NCBI GenBank assembly: GCA_964030475.1
Contig: CAXIPT010000011.1
Span: 1,100,880-1,164,879 of the forward strand
Direction of reading: 5' to 3'
Length of the DNA: 64,000 nt
Source: Tethya wilhelma
Taxonomy: Eukaryota > Porifera > Demospongiae > Tethyida > Tethyidae
Numbering within the stretch: position 1 is the first letter of the stretch; the number at the start of each line of letters is the position of its first letter. Position numbers and translations under genes: made by a program. The notes beneath the pieces were generated by a model. That model was given only the letters and a program-made list of their open reading frames with translations, searched no databases and had not been told where the DNA came from. Positions 11,792 to 23,664 of the stretch are shown in pieces.

Positions 11792-13480
11792 TTTATAACC
11801 ACAAAATATTTTTTATTCTTTTCTAATATTTATATCACCACCTAAGTGTATGTATATCCCTTGTACACTAGCTAACCACCAACGTAAAACGTAGCACCAG
11901 CAGTAAGCCAGGGTAGATTAGCTGCTGTTAAGCGCAGGTGCAGAAGTTGTTTGGTGTGCATCTGTTACAAGATTATCTGAAGACTGGCAGTTGTAGGGAA
12001 GGTACAAACATTCAAAAAATGATTGAAACTTTTTGTGTAAAATAATGTACTTGCTGAGATCCGACGGTTATGTGCTTCTTTGAGTGCTTAGCTTCGAAAC
12101 TGCACCCATTGATAATGCCAAAAAGGAACACATGTAGATATCAAGAAATGCAGTAGAGCTTAGCCTGGGAATGAGAGCTTGGACTACTTGCTACAAGTTT
12201 GTAAATGAACTTAACTGTATGACTCTCAAATATCACCATTGGTCATGCCTATACATGTAAATCTGAAATGAACCACTCAACGGATTTTCTAAATGGCAGG
12301 CCACATGCAGCTACATCCACGGAATTTTGAGATTGGACAGTCCAGGTTATCCTGACATGTGGCCTAGTTTGCATAAGACTTCTTTACACACATGTTTTAG
12401 TAGATACGCAAGCTAGTTGAGTGTGACCAGGCTTGTGTACCCTTGGTACCTTTATTCATGTACCACCATTATAGTCACAATAGGCTCAGAGGAGGTTGGA
12501 CACACATAATAATTACATCATAGTAGTGAATAAAATTTAATGTTTTGCTCATTTTCAAACAAATGGGCTGTCTTCGATTGTTAAAGTACCAAGGATGCAG
12601 GATACAAATCAAGAAGCCAGTTTGAGGCACATATTTTTTTTGCTAAATAAAAACACATTCACATGTTGTAGCATTCAAATTTAATAACTACAGTTGTGTA
12701 AAGTTTACATTGCTGTAAAAGGACTATGAATTTAGTTAAAGTTGAACTCACTTTACAATTTTTAAGTTTCTTGACTTTTAGTAACTTCTGATGTAGATAG
12801 TAGTCTCTACTATCCACACTTTTGACAGTCCCTTTTACGTACAAACAACTTTTAGACAAATTTGACAAGATTTTGATTGTCAAGAATGTATAAAAGTGAG
12901 TGTAGATTAAGTTTTTGCCAAGAAATTTTGAAGTTCTACTGGTTACTGACTACTCACCATATAATAATAGTCACCTCTACATCCTTTCATATTCATGGCT
13001 ATCAGGTAGAGAATATGATCATCATCCACACAACACCATGGGGCAAAGCTACGCCCGCGTGTGACATGTATGTCATGGCTGACATCGGATATATATCTAC
13101 CTAATTAATCACGTGTGCAATAATCACGTGATGAATATGATTATGTGACGTATGATATTATTTTAAGAGATAGAGGAGTCATGTCATGGGAGTACATTTA
13201 TTATGTACAAAGAGTGGGGCTCGCTTCGCTCGCCCACTCCTTGTTTGTGTATGTTTATAGGATCAGATACTATACTATAACTCAAACAATAGTGATGAGC
13301 AAAGCTATTATATTGTCAGTTGGGTTAGGATAACCTTTGCAGTTGAAGCAACATACCACAATCACATACTGGCATAAGCAATTGGAAACTCAAAGGGAAG
13401 CAATATGTGTATATGCACTGCTTAGTGCTCTGGTGCTACTTTGCTTTGCGCTTTAGCTCGAGGTCGCATTACTTCTGGTG
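11792..13480. other. Long non-coding interval
   Basis: No supported exon. A short hairpin (GGGCTCGC..GCGAGCCC type, GTGGGGCTCGCTTCGCTCGC region) lies at ~13204-13232 in a decayed inverted-repeat element. Confidence 0.4.
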
Positions 13481-13490
13481 ACCCTCCGTT

Positions 13491-13732
<242 letters not shown>

Positions 13733-13813
13733 CTGTACACCCCCTCCCCCCCNTGTGTGTGTAAGAGAGCGTGCAAGTGTGTGTGAGTGTGATAGTGTGT
13801 GCACACACAATCA

Positions 13814-14683
13814 TTAACACTGACTACTCAGCTCAACTGTCACAACACACTTTATGTGGAACTCCTTTTGGTTATAACCATCAATGAAGAGCATTGTTCC
13901 TTGATTTTCTGTGTTTTCCACCTGATACTGAGTACTTGATGGTTTGCCTACACACCTATATATGTCCAAAATTTAAACGATAATATAATATCATGCACAA
14001 CCAAGATATAATATGATAATATACTTACTGTGCTTTTTCTGTGCACAATTGCAGATCTCTGATGAGAAATTTTGACTGCTGGGCCACTATTCGTGGGTAG
14101 TCAGTGTGTTTACTTGCAGTCTGTACTCTATCAAAAAAACAACAACGAAAATTGCAATTAAACGCATAAGATAACAGTTACTATTATAAATTATAGGTGT
14201 GCATAGTCAGGAAGTGTATATTGGGCCAATTAATCAGATGGAACAGCTTTAGCACAGTGTTTGCCCTATCTCACTGGGATATATTGACAAATACAGCTGC
14301 ATGTTTGAGTGGAACACACAAAAAATCACAGTAATCTTCAGTATTCTCTAGTAATCTAACATGGGTCAAAAACACAAGATCTATACAACTCAGAGATGTC
14401 ATTGTTGCCTAGACAAGTCCTTCATGACACCCCGGCACTGGGCCAGTGACACCAAGTAATGACACACATATGTATACAATGTCACGCTTTTGCTAAAAAA
14501 GGGGTGAAAACGATCCGAGCCTATGATAACTATAGGGCATCGATCTTTTATTTATTATGATAGGAAGAGAAGATATGCGACATAATCTATATATTATATC
14601 AACACCCTATCAATCTAGCTAAGTATATTCATCTAAACTGTGGTAAGAAAAGCTATATAAACTCACCCGTATTTCTTCGCCAT
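13814..14683 (-). CDS. Orphan 3-exon gene, 85 aa
   Basis: Exons (minus) at 14667-14683, 14029-14127 and 13814-13955 have good donors (GGGTGAGT, CAGTAAGT) and acceptors (TTGATAG, ATATATAG), and phases agree throughout (258 nt). The predicted protein starts MAKKYGVQTASKHTDYPRIV, has a central QSKFLIRDLQLCTEKAQC, and ends KCVVTVELSSQC-stop. There is no signal peptide or membrane segment; it looks small, basic and soluble. I do not recognise the family. The consistent phase over three exons is the main support for a real gene. Confidence 0.5.
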
Positions 14684-14699
14684 TCTAGAGTCAACACAC

Positions 14700-17600
14700 A
14701 CACCTTGACACTAATGCCACATGTGGGTTCTGCCTGACGTAATCAATAATGGGATAGACTGGTATCCGGTACATGATGCAATGGGTATCACCCGTCAATC
14801 ATATATAATCTCAATGAATACATTTAGTGCTCTACACGTAGCATGGGATCGACACGTAATCTTACTTGTTACACAAATATAGGGTGGTATGAGTTATGTT
14901 CCATTGATTGTTGTGATAACAAAATGCAACTGCATGGGATTGTGCAACAATATAATTATTATTATCATGTGTAAACCAGCTTTCCCGGATGTCCCTAGCT
15001 CCCATAATATCAAGGTCAAGCTCACAAACCTTAACCAATTTCTACTGATAAAAATTATTATTATTCAAGTAGTTGGCCCACTATACATTGGTATATATAC
15101 TATTGGCCGACTATAATAATATACTCAATGGATAAATGCATAATATCAACATGACACTGAGTTGTATAATGTACCAGACTAAATACTGTCCTACAAATTT
15201 GAGCTAATTATGTGATGAATGTAGCTAAGTTCACACCTATGATTACAAACTACCGTTTAGCTGGAAATATTGTTGGTCAAACAATTTGACGATCTGCTCC
15301 ACAGAATGTAATATAAAAATATTGACAAACTTAAATTTGACAATTTTGTGCACAAATAGTACATTTATATACACTCAGTGGCCAATAAATTTGGGGATTT
15401 GGACTAATTAGACCATCAAACCATCAAAATAAAATGAACATCAACATTTCCAGCTATATGGTATTATCAAGCTGACATAATGTTACAGTAAGAACACAAA
15501 ACTAATCAGTGCCTGCCAAATTTTAGCTTTTAAAACTGACATGATCATACATTATAATTTTCTACCATGGTGGATTGGTGGTAAAATCTTGTGTAGAGCT
15601 AGGCACATTGGACACAAAATTCACGCTCTGTAATGATTTTGTATGGGCACATCAACAGCAAATGACAGACATTAGTCAGATTCGTACGCGGTGATAATCC
15701 AGATAATAATTTGTAGATTTACGATAATTTTACAACGTACGTACATACATACATGTACCGATAGACCCACCCATGTCATGAGCTTACCAAGTACATCGTT
15801 TAGTAGTCTACGTAGTGCAGGTCGACAAAACTCTGCAAATTATGTGAATTTCATGCCTTTTCTCCATCACTGTCTGCTGTATTCGGTAGGCGCACCATGA
15901 AGCTACAAAGAGTCATGTTGATCCAGTTGAACCGCACAGGAATATCCGCGCCTGATTTTGTTTGCAACGTAAGTGGGCGTGACCAGGAAAATGGCGGCTT
16001 TTTGGCCGTTTGGAGACACATTGAAGAACGAAGTTCTTAGCCGTATTGCATTGGGATTTGGCTCTATCTGTGCCTATCAATGGATACTCAGATGTCCAAA
16101 GAATAAAATAAGTCTCTATTTATGAGCTCAAGTGTTATACTAAGAGTCTGCTTGCCGTGAATATTTGCATGAAGACACCAGCCAAGCAGTGTGTGACTGA
16201 TGACTATTTCCAGAAGAATATCACCCGGTAAGTAAGGGACACAACTTTCGCTTGCTTATTTATGTTCTACAATGCCTTTAGCATCTGGTATATTATTATT
16301 GGTACTGCAAATGCTTTTAAACGGAAATGTCCAAAGCCTTTGTAAGGGCAGTCACCCTGATCTACATATGAATACATATAAATTCAATGTATTGTGTATT
16401 GCAATACTACTTTCTGTACTTTTGTATTCTGCCACTGAATTTGAAGTACAATAGGGTATACTCAGACTTGTACAAGTTATATCTGTCTGTCACCAGGTTA
16501 TTCCAATGCACTATTTGACCTGGTCAAGTTTATCATAATTGTATGGAAATAGTACATCATGAATATTCATATACTGAATTTATGACGGTTCATGTATAGT
16601 CTCAATTCTTGTCTTCTGCAGGCTCTGATTCGGGCACATCTTCTGACAGTTGAAATCACTTTAGAAAGTACTCCAATTCATACAAAACAGTGTTTGCCTA
16701 CCATTGAACAGCTACATTTTAATGTACATTTATGTAAGCTGTAATCCATCGATTGCAAGCATTCTGAGACCTGGACACAAACATAGAGGCCATGATTCTT
16801 TGGATTGGAGTCTAAGAAGGCTGAAAACTGTTTTTTGTCTGCTGGCTACTCTTAAAACAGAAATGTCCAAAGCTTTAACTTGGGGGGTAAAGTTTCCTAT
16901 CTTCAGTCTGTTGGTGATTGCCATGAGCATAAAATCCAATCTCTGGACACTAGACTTTGTTGATAGTTAGATTATTTAATGTATAACTTGCATACCAAGT
17001 TTGGAAGAGCAAAGCAAGAATCTGTGAAAGAAATAAAAACAATGCGTTGCATACTTCATAATCGCGAATTAGCTGTACTTGACCTTATGAATAAATTCAT
17101 TTGCAAATAAATCTCAACGTAGGAGTGTTTCCGCATACGCGTGCGGTTCGACTGGATCGATCGAACTCGGAAACAACCCTACAACCACAACAGCCGCTGG
17201 TACCGGGGTTCCACTGTGCGCATTCCACATCTATGATCGATATCAGCATATCAGGGATCAAACCAATAACAAGTTATTGTGGTCACATGATTAATTGGAA
17301 TGCTAGTCCGATCGACCGCCCCCACCCCCCTTCACGGATCCCTCACACAATATCGCAAAATCGATCGGCAATTAAATTGCTGAATCAGCAATTTTTGTGG
17401 AAAGTATAATTATACCTCACTAGAATACATGGTCATTGGTATATAGTGTACAATAGCTGCTGTATGCTGATCTTAATTTCTTTAAAAATGTTTGTTTCAT
17501 TTTCATGTGTGTTTATGATAGATCTGTATATAGTTATAATTATGAATGATTTTCTCATTTATTAATTCTTTGATCAATAAAAGATGATTGCATATGAAGT

Positions 17601-17880
17601 TGCATTAGTAAATAGTATTGATATTTAGTTAATCAGTGAATTGGGTATATACATAAATAACATAACTCAATCAGTGAAATCAAAATAATGATTGATATCA
17701 ATCGTGCAAGAATCACATACTTGATTATGATACAATAATATTACAAAACTACAGGAATCATCGTAGATATAGCCAACTGACTAATAATAAGTGATCATAT
17801 CATGTGTGCAAACATTTCACTTTTCAATCACATAATATAATATTACAATTTAATGGTGTCAGGATATCAGATTCCTGTAA
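14700..17880. other. Gene-poor interval with weak exon-like patches
   Basis: A short ORF with good start context at 15991-16125 (MAAFWPFGDTLKNEVLSRIA..., 44 aa), a clean donor at ~16228 (CCCGGTAAGT) and an acceptor near 16621 (TTCTGCAG) followed by 40 open codons hint at a plus-strand transcript. The frames do not join into one protein. AT-rich low-complexity sequence fills 17400-17880. Confidence 0.25.
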
Positions 17881-17908
17881 ATTAAGTGCACCCAGTCGTT
17901 TCAAGATT

Positions 17909-18776
17909 TCACAGTTGTCGGCCATTATTAATCCTTACTGAGATACCATCTGGTGTCTCTGTGATCCTGTCAAGAACATAATTATACAAGCCAAATGAAT
18001 CACAATAGTTGTCACATCATCAATTATAGGCACAAACCTTCCCCTAAAGAGTTGGGGTCCAGCTACAAAGAGCATATCGACAGCCCTGAAGGGTAACATA
18101 CGAGGCCTCCTTAGCGCTCTGTGAGGAGGAAACACACACATAATAAGACAATCATTTTTATAGAGTGGGTTCAATTCACCATTGAGTTCTTACCTTACGA
18201 GTTCAACAACAGCAAAGCTTTTAAAGCCAGTTGCAACACGAGTCTTAGCAACGCTGGCTGTGTTGCTCTCTTGGTTGACTGTGGCTGGCTCAACAAATAC
18301 CCGTGGATGTTCCTGGAACTGAAGGGTACTAGATCCTGAACCAGGACCATATTGGCTTGTGAAAGCTCGAACCACCGGCTTCAACCAACTAGAATCTTCT
18401 CTATATTGAGAAACCACACATATATAACTGGGTTAAATGGAGACTAATAAACAACAATCAAGGAGAGAGCAAATGTAACAGTAAACTTACATGATTATGA
18501 TGTGCTAAAGTATAATGTATGCGTGTAGAATTACATACAGGCCTCTTGTATGAATGTACACCATACATGCACTCTATATACATAGCATATACATATACGT
18601 AGAGATAAGGTTGCTATAAGAGATAAAAAAAGGGAGAAAGAATTGATAACAAAGATAAAACAACTTTACTCTAGATTATAAGGGCTGTGGTAATAAAAGA
18701 TTGTCATGGGAATAAGTGAGGTTAAGTTATCAAGTGAGGAGCACTAAAAAGGTTTCTTATCTTACCTGGAACTCAT
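17909..18776 (-). CDS. Orphan 4-exon gene, 118 aa
   Basis: Exons (minus) at 18766-18776 (MSS), 18194-18400, 18038-18118 and 17909-17966 give 357 nt with all phases consistent. Donors are GTAAGA, GTAAGA and GTTTGT; acceptors are AATATAG, CCTCACAG and TTGACAG. The protein begins MSSREDSSWLKPVVRAFTSQ, has a polar middle, then a more hydrophobic part (RMLPFRAVDMLFVAGPQLF), and ends ISVRINNGRQL. No known family recognised. The first exon also reads open in another frame (KKKLERDRDEFQ), so the 5' end is less certain than the last three exons. Confidence 0.5.
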
Positions 18777-19216
18777 CTCTGTCCCTTTCTAGCTTCTTTT
18801 TGGCCACAAACTTGTTGAGCAATACCGAACTCGTGACCAAAAATTTACAATACGCATGCGTGCATAATTAATATGAAACTATAGAATTATCCAAGTGATC
18901 TAGATAGGCTAAAGAATGCCATGTAAACTTCACTACATACCACAACTGACACAACCAGTAACCATAGAAACACCTAACCAGTTGTAACTTGGCAACATAA
19001 AATTATATATAAATAGAAAATATAGAGTACAAATTAAAGTGTGCAACATCCCTTGAAACAAATATTGTGATTTTGATCCATTAACATTAACATCGTCATC
19101 AAACAGATTTTCACCAAGAAAATTTACAACACATCATAGTTGAGTACATATAATATGATTGCACAATGTCGTAATACTATACATTGAATACATTATTGCA
19201 GTCTGAGTCAAATTTT

Positions 19217-19528
19217 CTAGTGCAATCTCAGATATGTTCCAAAGTGTTGGACAATCAGCCTAAAATTAATATTAATTACATAATTATAGGGGATTTAATT
19301 TAATACTGTATATGGCTCCAAATTTTCGTGGCACAGTATTTTCGTGATTTGACGGTATATCCTGAAAATTTTCTCCATGAAAATTTAGAAAACTGTATAT
19401 TGGTAATATTATAATATCAGAGATCGTGATTCACGAAAATTAGTTCAAAGCAGCAAAGACAGACTTTTCAAAAACTTTTCAGGCCACAAAAATTTGGAGC
19501 TATATACGTACACAGTAAGTGCTACGAT

Positions 19529-19568
<40 letters not shown>

Positions 19569-19783
19569 TACCTGGCAGTCACGGCATAGTTGCCAACAAC
19601 AAGCATCACCCTCTCGACCAATGGGAAGATTGGTCCATGCTGTATTAGCCAAGAAATCTGAGGTACATAAGCAGTTCTCCCAAAAGTGGCGCTGCAACAT
19701 GGATGTATAATTTTGGGAGGAAGTATATATAATATTATATAATAATATATGATTAATGTGTGCACCGTATACACTGTCTGTGG

Positions 19784-19848
<65 letters not shown>

Positions 19849-22692
19849 GGCACTCCCCTGGAGCTGGGCTATAGAAGCTAGCTTGCAGCTAGGGGACAGG
19901 CTGCTCTCTCATATCTCTGCGTATAGTGTGCATGTATTTGCATCATGCGGGTCATGCCATTATACATGTAGACCTTGAGATCTAGTTTGGAAATTGACTA
20001 GTGTAGTATACTATTATTCCTTGCTCCAATGCCAGTAAGTCCTAGTAGCTCGTGGTAAGAAGCTAGAGCATTCAATTAGAATTCAAAAGAACTGGGTTCG
20101 AATCCCAGGTAGATCTCAAGATTCTTTTTCCAAGAACTTTCATGGGTATCAGGGGGACGTACCCCACACAGCAGAGGGGTACAACATATGGGAGAGCGCC
20201 TAATAATTTGCCGAGTTGGTAAGGGTCTTAAACGAGGAGTTCGCGTTTATAATGACGCAATTATTCACCCGCGTTCGTTTTGAACCACTTCCGGGGTGCG
20301 GGGTATAAATAGAAAAATCCCCGGCCACCACCTTTGACCTTTTGCGCAGACGTAAAAAATTGTCGTCATGGCGCTTGCAGAGCTCCTTTTTTCTCTTTGC
20401 TACAACTACGCACTACGACGCTTACCTTCCACAAATTACTTGCACAGTAGTAGTGGTTACCAAATAAAAACTACCTGTTATGTCCTTTTGTAAACAATAC
20501 AAAGAATTTGGTTTGTTTCTGTGGTCTTAGTATTCCATCAAGTGGCAGCCATTGACAATATTGTACAGCAAATATAGGCAGTAACACTGCCAATACAGAC
20601 ATACACTATTATTTTTACAAATTATTAACAAGAGCACATCTTTGTATAAAACAATACACAATTCTTGCGCCAGTTTCTGCATCAATGGACACTGTACCAA
20701 GACAGTACACCATTCTAGTCACTCTCACCGAGGTCTCTTTGAGTATGTGAAGCGGAGTAGAGCAATATTTGGCTGATTTCATGTCCTGCAAAATAGTTTG
20801 GATTAGAAGGTAAACTGCTTGTTTATGCAAAATAGAAGTACTATGAATTGCTAACAATAGTGTTGTTGTTTTTTCGGTTACCGGGATCATGATGGTGAGT
20901 CAAGTAGGTATCTACAGACGCTGTAGAGAAGGAACACGAAGAGAGTACATGGTACACTGGTTGTGGTGGAGTTGGCGCTCTCTTCTATCTTTATCATCAA
21001 GTTGAATATCAGCTGACCTGTACAATAATAGTCAGTCATGCATCAATATATATAATTTGCTAAAATTTGTATTGTACATGTATGAACTAACCATCAATAA
21101 AATAATAAAGATGGATGTTTTTATGCTAACGGACTCGACAAAATGCCCAATTCAACATGGAAGTGGAGACTTCAACACCATTTTATCATAAGCCAAGCTC
21201 AAGTGTAAATGTGGGTCAGGAAAATCACATGTACATACCTGTGTTTGTACGACATGACTCCGCTATTATCACATGTACACACATACGTACAGTAAATAGA
21301 CCACTTACTTGTCACAAACTACAGGTGTAAACTTGTAATAACTTGAGCACAGAAGAGACTCTGCTGCACCTGTCAGACTGACCACGAAATCATAACGACA
21401 GTACACTAACACAGGGGTCTTGCAGACACAGCCACCATTGACAAATCCTGACCCTCACTATTCGGCCATCAACACCACCTGTATATACCCCTACCACACA
21501 TATAAGAACTGTTACACTAAAATGTGTGTGTATTTTGTTTTCTAACTCTGTAAGTACTGACCTGAGCTTGAGAAATAGAGCCACTAGATGGCTCAGAACC
21601 AATGGACTGACTCCAAATATTTATAGCAGCTACAAGCAGCAGTGCAAGCTTCATTTTTGAGACTTTGAGAGACCCTGGGTGTCATTGACCGTCCTATCAA
21701 TCTTCAGACATGCAAAAACGAGTCCTTTTCACTTTCACTCAAGAAGTTTATTCCCTGGCATGGTAAAAGAACGCTTCTTTCTCAAAATGCACGTAGTTTT
21801 CTTCAAAAACTGCAACAATTGTTCATTTGTGGCGCTCTCTGTGTCGCTCCAAGTTTGTGCAGCTGTTTTGGTTAGTAAAACTCAGTAAAACATAGTGTAA
21901 AACCCGTGCGAGTAAGTCCCTTGCTTAGTTACCAATTTTCTAAAGTAAAAAATTCCGACGCCATTTTCAGACGGCGCGAATTTCGTCCCCGGCCACGCCC
22001 TTTTATACGCGAACTCCTCGTTTAATTACATTCCAATCATGTGACCACAATACCCACCAGTCCAGGCCAGATGAGGTACGATAATGAAGTACCTTTGCTG
22101 AGTCAGCAGGGAGGTACACATGCGGATTACTCATGGGGAAAGTTGAACTGACACCCATGCAATATTGAGTTGGAAGTCCAGAGCACTAAGCATTGCACTG
22201 CACCCACACAACAAACACATCATAATCACAGACATGCAGCTTTGCTAGGACATACTTTAGATAAGGAATCATTTCATAGTTGTTCCGATCGACTACTACA
22301 CGTGACGTTCTCAACCCTGCTGACTCAGTATCTTGCACGGGTAGCTCTTGCTGCAGTGGTTGCTCATCATAAACAGTCTCGACCTCACGTTGATCGTTGA
22401 AGGAGTGAATTGTTGACTGGAGGACATCACTCTCATTTTCATTACTGTAGCAACAAAAGAAGCCAGAAGGTACAATACCATACAGCCATGCTATCCAGCA
22501 ATCTATATGACGAAACTAAAATAGCAATCGAGTCGCATGGCTACAGGACCATACTACCATACCATTCCAATTAAAGCTCACTACGGCCAACTGACACTAC
22601 GAGTTGTCACTGAAGAGATAATCAATCTTGAGTGTGGGGAGTCATATCATCGCCATGAATATAATCTTTATATCAACTTACTTATTGTTCAT
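19217..22692 (-). CDS. P1: member of an unrecognised small paralogous family, ~120 aa
   Basis: Model (minus): 22682-22692 (MNNN), 22256-22444, 19572-19691 and 19217-19259, 363 nt with consistent phase. The second exon is rich in acidic and Gln residues (NENESDVLQ..., ELPVQDTESAGL). The third holds FPLVERVMLVVGNYAVTAR; the last is LIVQHFGTYLRLH. P2 at 32538-34078 has the same exon order with related sequence. The second-exon differences are largely synonymous (ELPV, DT, SA, L), which supports coding on this strand. The intron between exons 2 and 3 holds a TTAA-flanked insertion (20232-22021), a SINE and a CA tract. Exons 3 and 4 also read open in another phase (WENC..CCWQLCRDCQ), so the C-terminal half is tentative. 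No known domain seen. Confidence 0.4.
19316..19504. mobile_element. Small MITE with AGCTCCAAATTTTCGTG ends
   Basis: GCTCCAAATTTTCGTGGC at the left mirrors GCCACAAAAATTTGGAGC at the right. It belongs to a loose group with AAATTTTCG-type ends also seen at 27006-27207, 32281-32440 and 37530-37730. Confidence 0.6.
20041..20130 (+). repeat. tRNA-derived SINE, copy 1
   Basis: A tRNA-like module contains a B-box GGTTCGAATCC (20095-20105) with flanking GGG/CCC able to pair, and an A-box-like TAGCTCGTGGTAAGA. A second copy lies inverted at 60890-60975 with ~80% similarity. The acceptor and anticodon stems do not close well, so this is not a functional tRNA gene. Confidence 0.65.
20232..22021. mobile_element. 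1.79-kb element with 15-bp TIRs and TTAA target site
   Basis: ACGAGGAGTTCGCGT (20232-20246) is exactly mirrored by ACGCGAACTCCTCGT (22007-22021). Both ends abut TTAA (20228-20231 and 22022-22025), the target duplication typical of piggyBac-type elements. It sits in a P1 intron. No transposase is seen. A short secreted-protein-like ORF lies inside (21562-21654). Confidence 0.65.
21562..21654 (-). CDS. Signal-peptide-like first exon inside the TTAA element
   Basis: ATG at 21654 starts MKLALLLVAAINIWSQSIGS, a convincing secretory leader, and the frame ends at a donor CAG|GTCAGT. Downstream open, Cys-containing stretches (about 21310-21450 and 20618-20790) could be further exons, but I cannot join them in phase. 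Cargo gene, captured exon or chance are all possible. Confidence 0.25.
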
Positions 22693-22699
22693 GGTTGAC

Positions 22700-23037
22700 G
22701 ATATAAATCGCCGTCTAACCACGATTCTGATCTATTGACAAGGCTATCCAATAGCAGCCAGGCCACCCGCGTATGGCAGACCATGCTGTAATCACACGTG
22801 GGAAACATGACCACACGTGCACACTGGCTATGTCAACAAGCATCTGTAAGCATAAGCCTCCCCTGATCAAGTTTATTCAGAGGTCACGTGAGTGGGCCTG
22901 ATGATATTTCAGTGCTTAGTACTAATTGACTGCAGCGGCTAGGCTGCCTGCTGGTAGTAAGTTATAATACCTACCTCAGAAATGAGTCTTTAAACAATAG
23001 GCTTGTAACAAAACTATAACAGAATACTACTATAGTA
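22700..23037. other. Upstream region of P1
   Basis: This stretch resembles the region upstream of P2 (~34100-34260), including CACATGACC/TGTGACCACAC blocks and AAGTTTATTCAG. Regulatory sequence was probably duplicated along with the gene. Confidence 0.4.
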
Positions 23038-23664
23038 ATGAAGGCACCAAGGTGCATAAACCTCGGCGCAATCAACTGACAGCTAGCATGATGCACAACA
23101 TGAATGTATGACCTCATCATTCAAATTCTAGCCTGTAGCCAGGAGCTGACCTGAGACTCTCACTACTAAGTCATTGACCTGAGTCAGCCACAGGCAGACT
23201 AAAAAATTATTAAATGTACACATGCAGAAAGCAAGCCAACCTTTGTTTGTCTTTCCAAGAGCACAAGCAGCATTGCACTGAGTACAATCATGCATTGGCA
23301 ATATAATTAAGGCTAATTCCTGTCTGTATACCAAAGAACACTGATAGTGACTAACAGCAGCAGCAGCAGCCTCAGCAGTGAGCATTGCTCTGATTCTAAA
23401 TAACGCACACTAAATCAGTAGGCGTGGCCTCGAAGCTAAGCGCTAAAAGAAGCACAAAAGCCTCAAATCTCAGCAACAACAGCGTTTTGGACAGCAAAAA
23501 ATGTAATTCTACAAGATCATTCACATTTATGAACGTAAGTACTATCGCTTTTGTAGCTAGAGCTGTCTTTCTTGAGATTTCGATTGAACAGACAGACAGA
23601 CAGACAGACAGACAAAACGACTACCGTAACCCTCTGCACGTGCTACGCACGCGCCGAGGCTTAA
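23038..23664. mobile_element. Transposon-like element related to 8801-10515
   Basis: It opens AAGGCACCAAGGTGCATAAACC and contains AATAACGCACACTAA, a (GACA)n run at ~23589-23612 and ACGACTACCGTAACCCT. It ends with GCGCCGAGG, the inverse of CCTCGGCGC near its start. Confidence 0.65.

Noticed and set aside
15991..16970. Plus-strand small membrane-protein gene
   Set aside because: Individual patches look exon-like, but frames cannot be joined into one ORF; left as a weak note only.
20041..20130. Functional tRNA gene
   Set aside because: The B-box is good but the acceptor and anticodon stems do not form, and a second diverged copy exists; SINE fits better.
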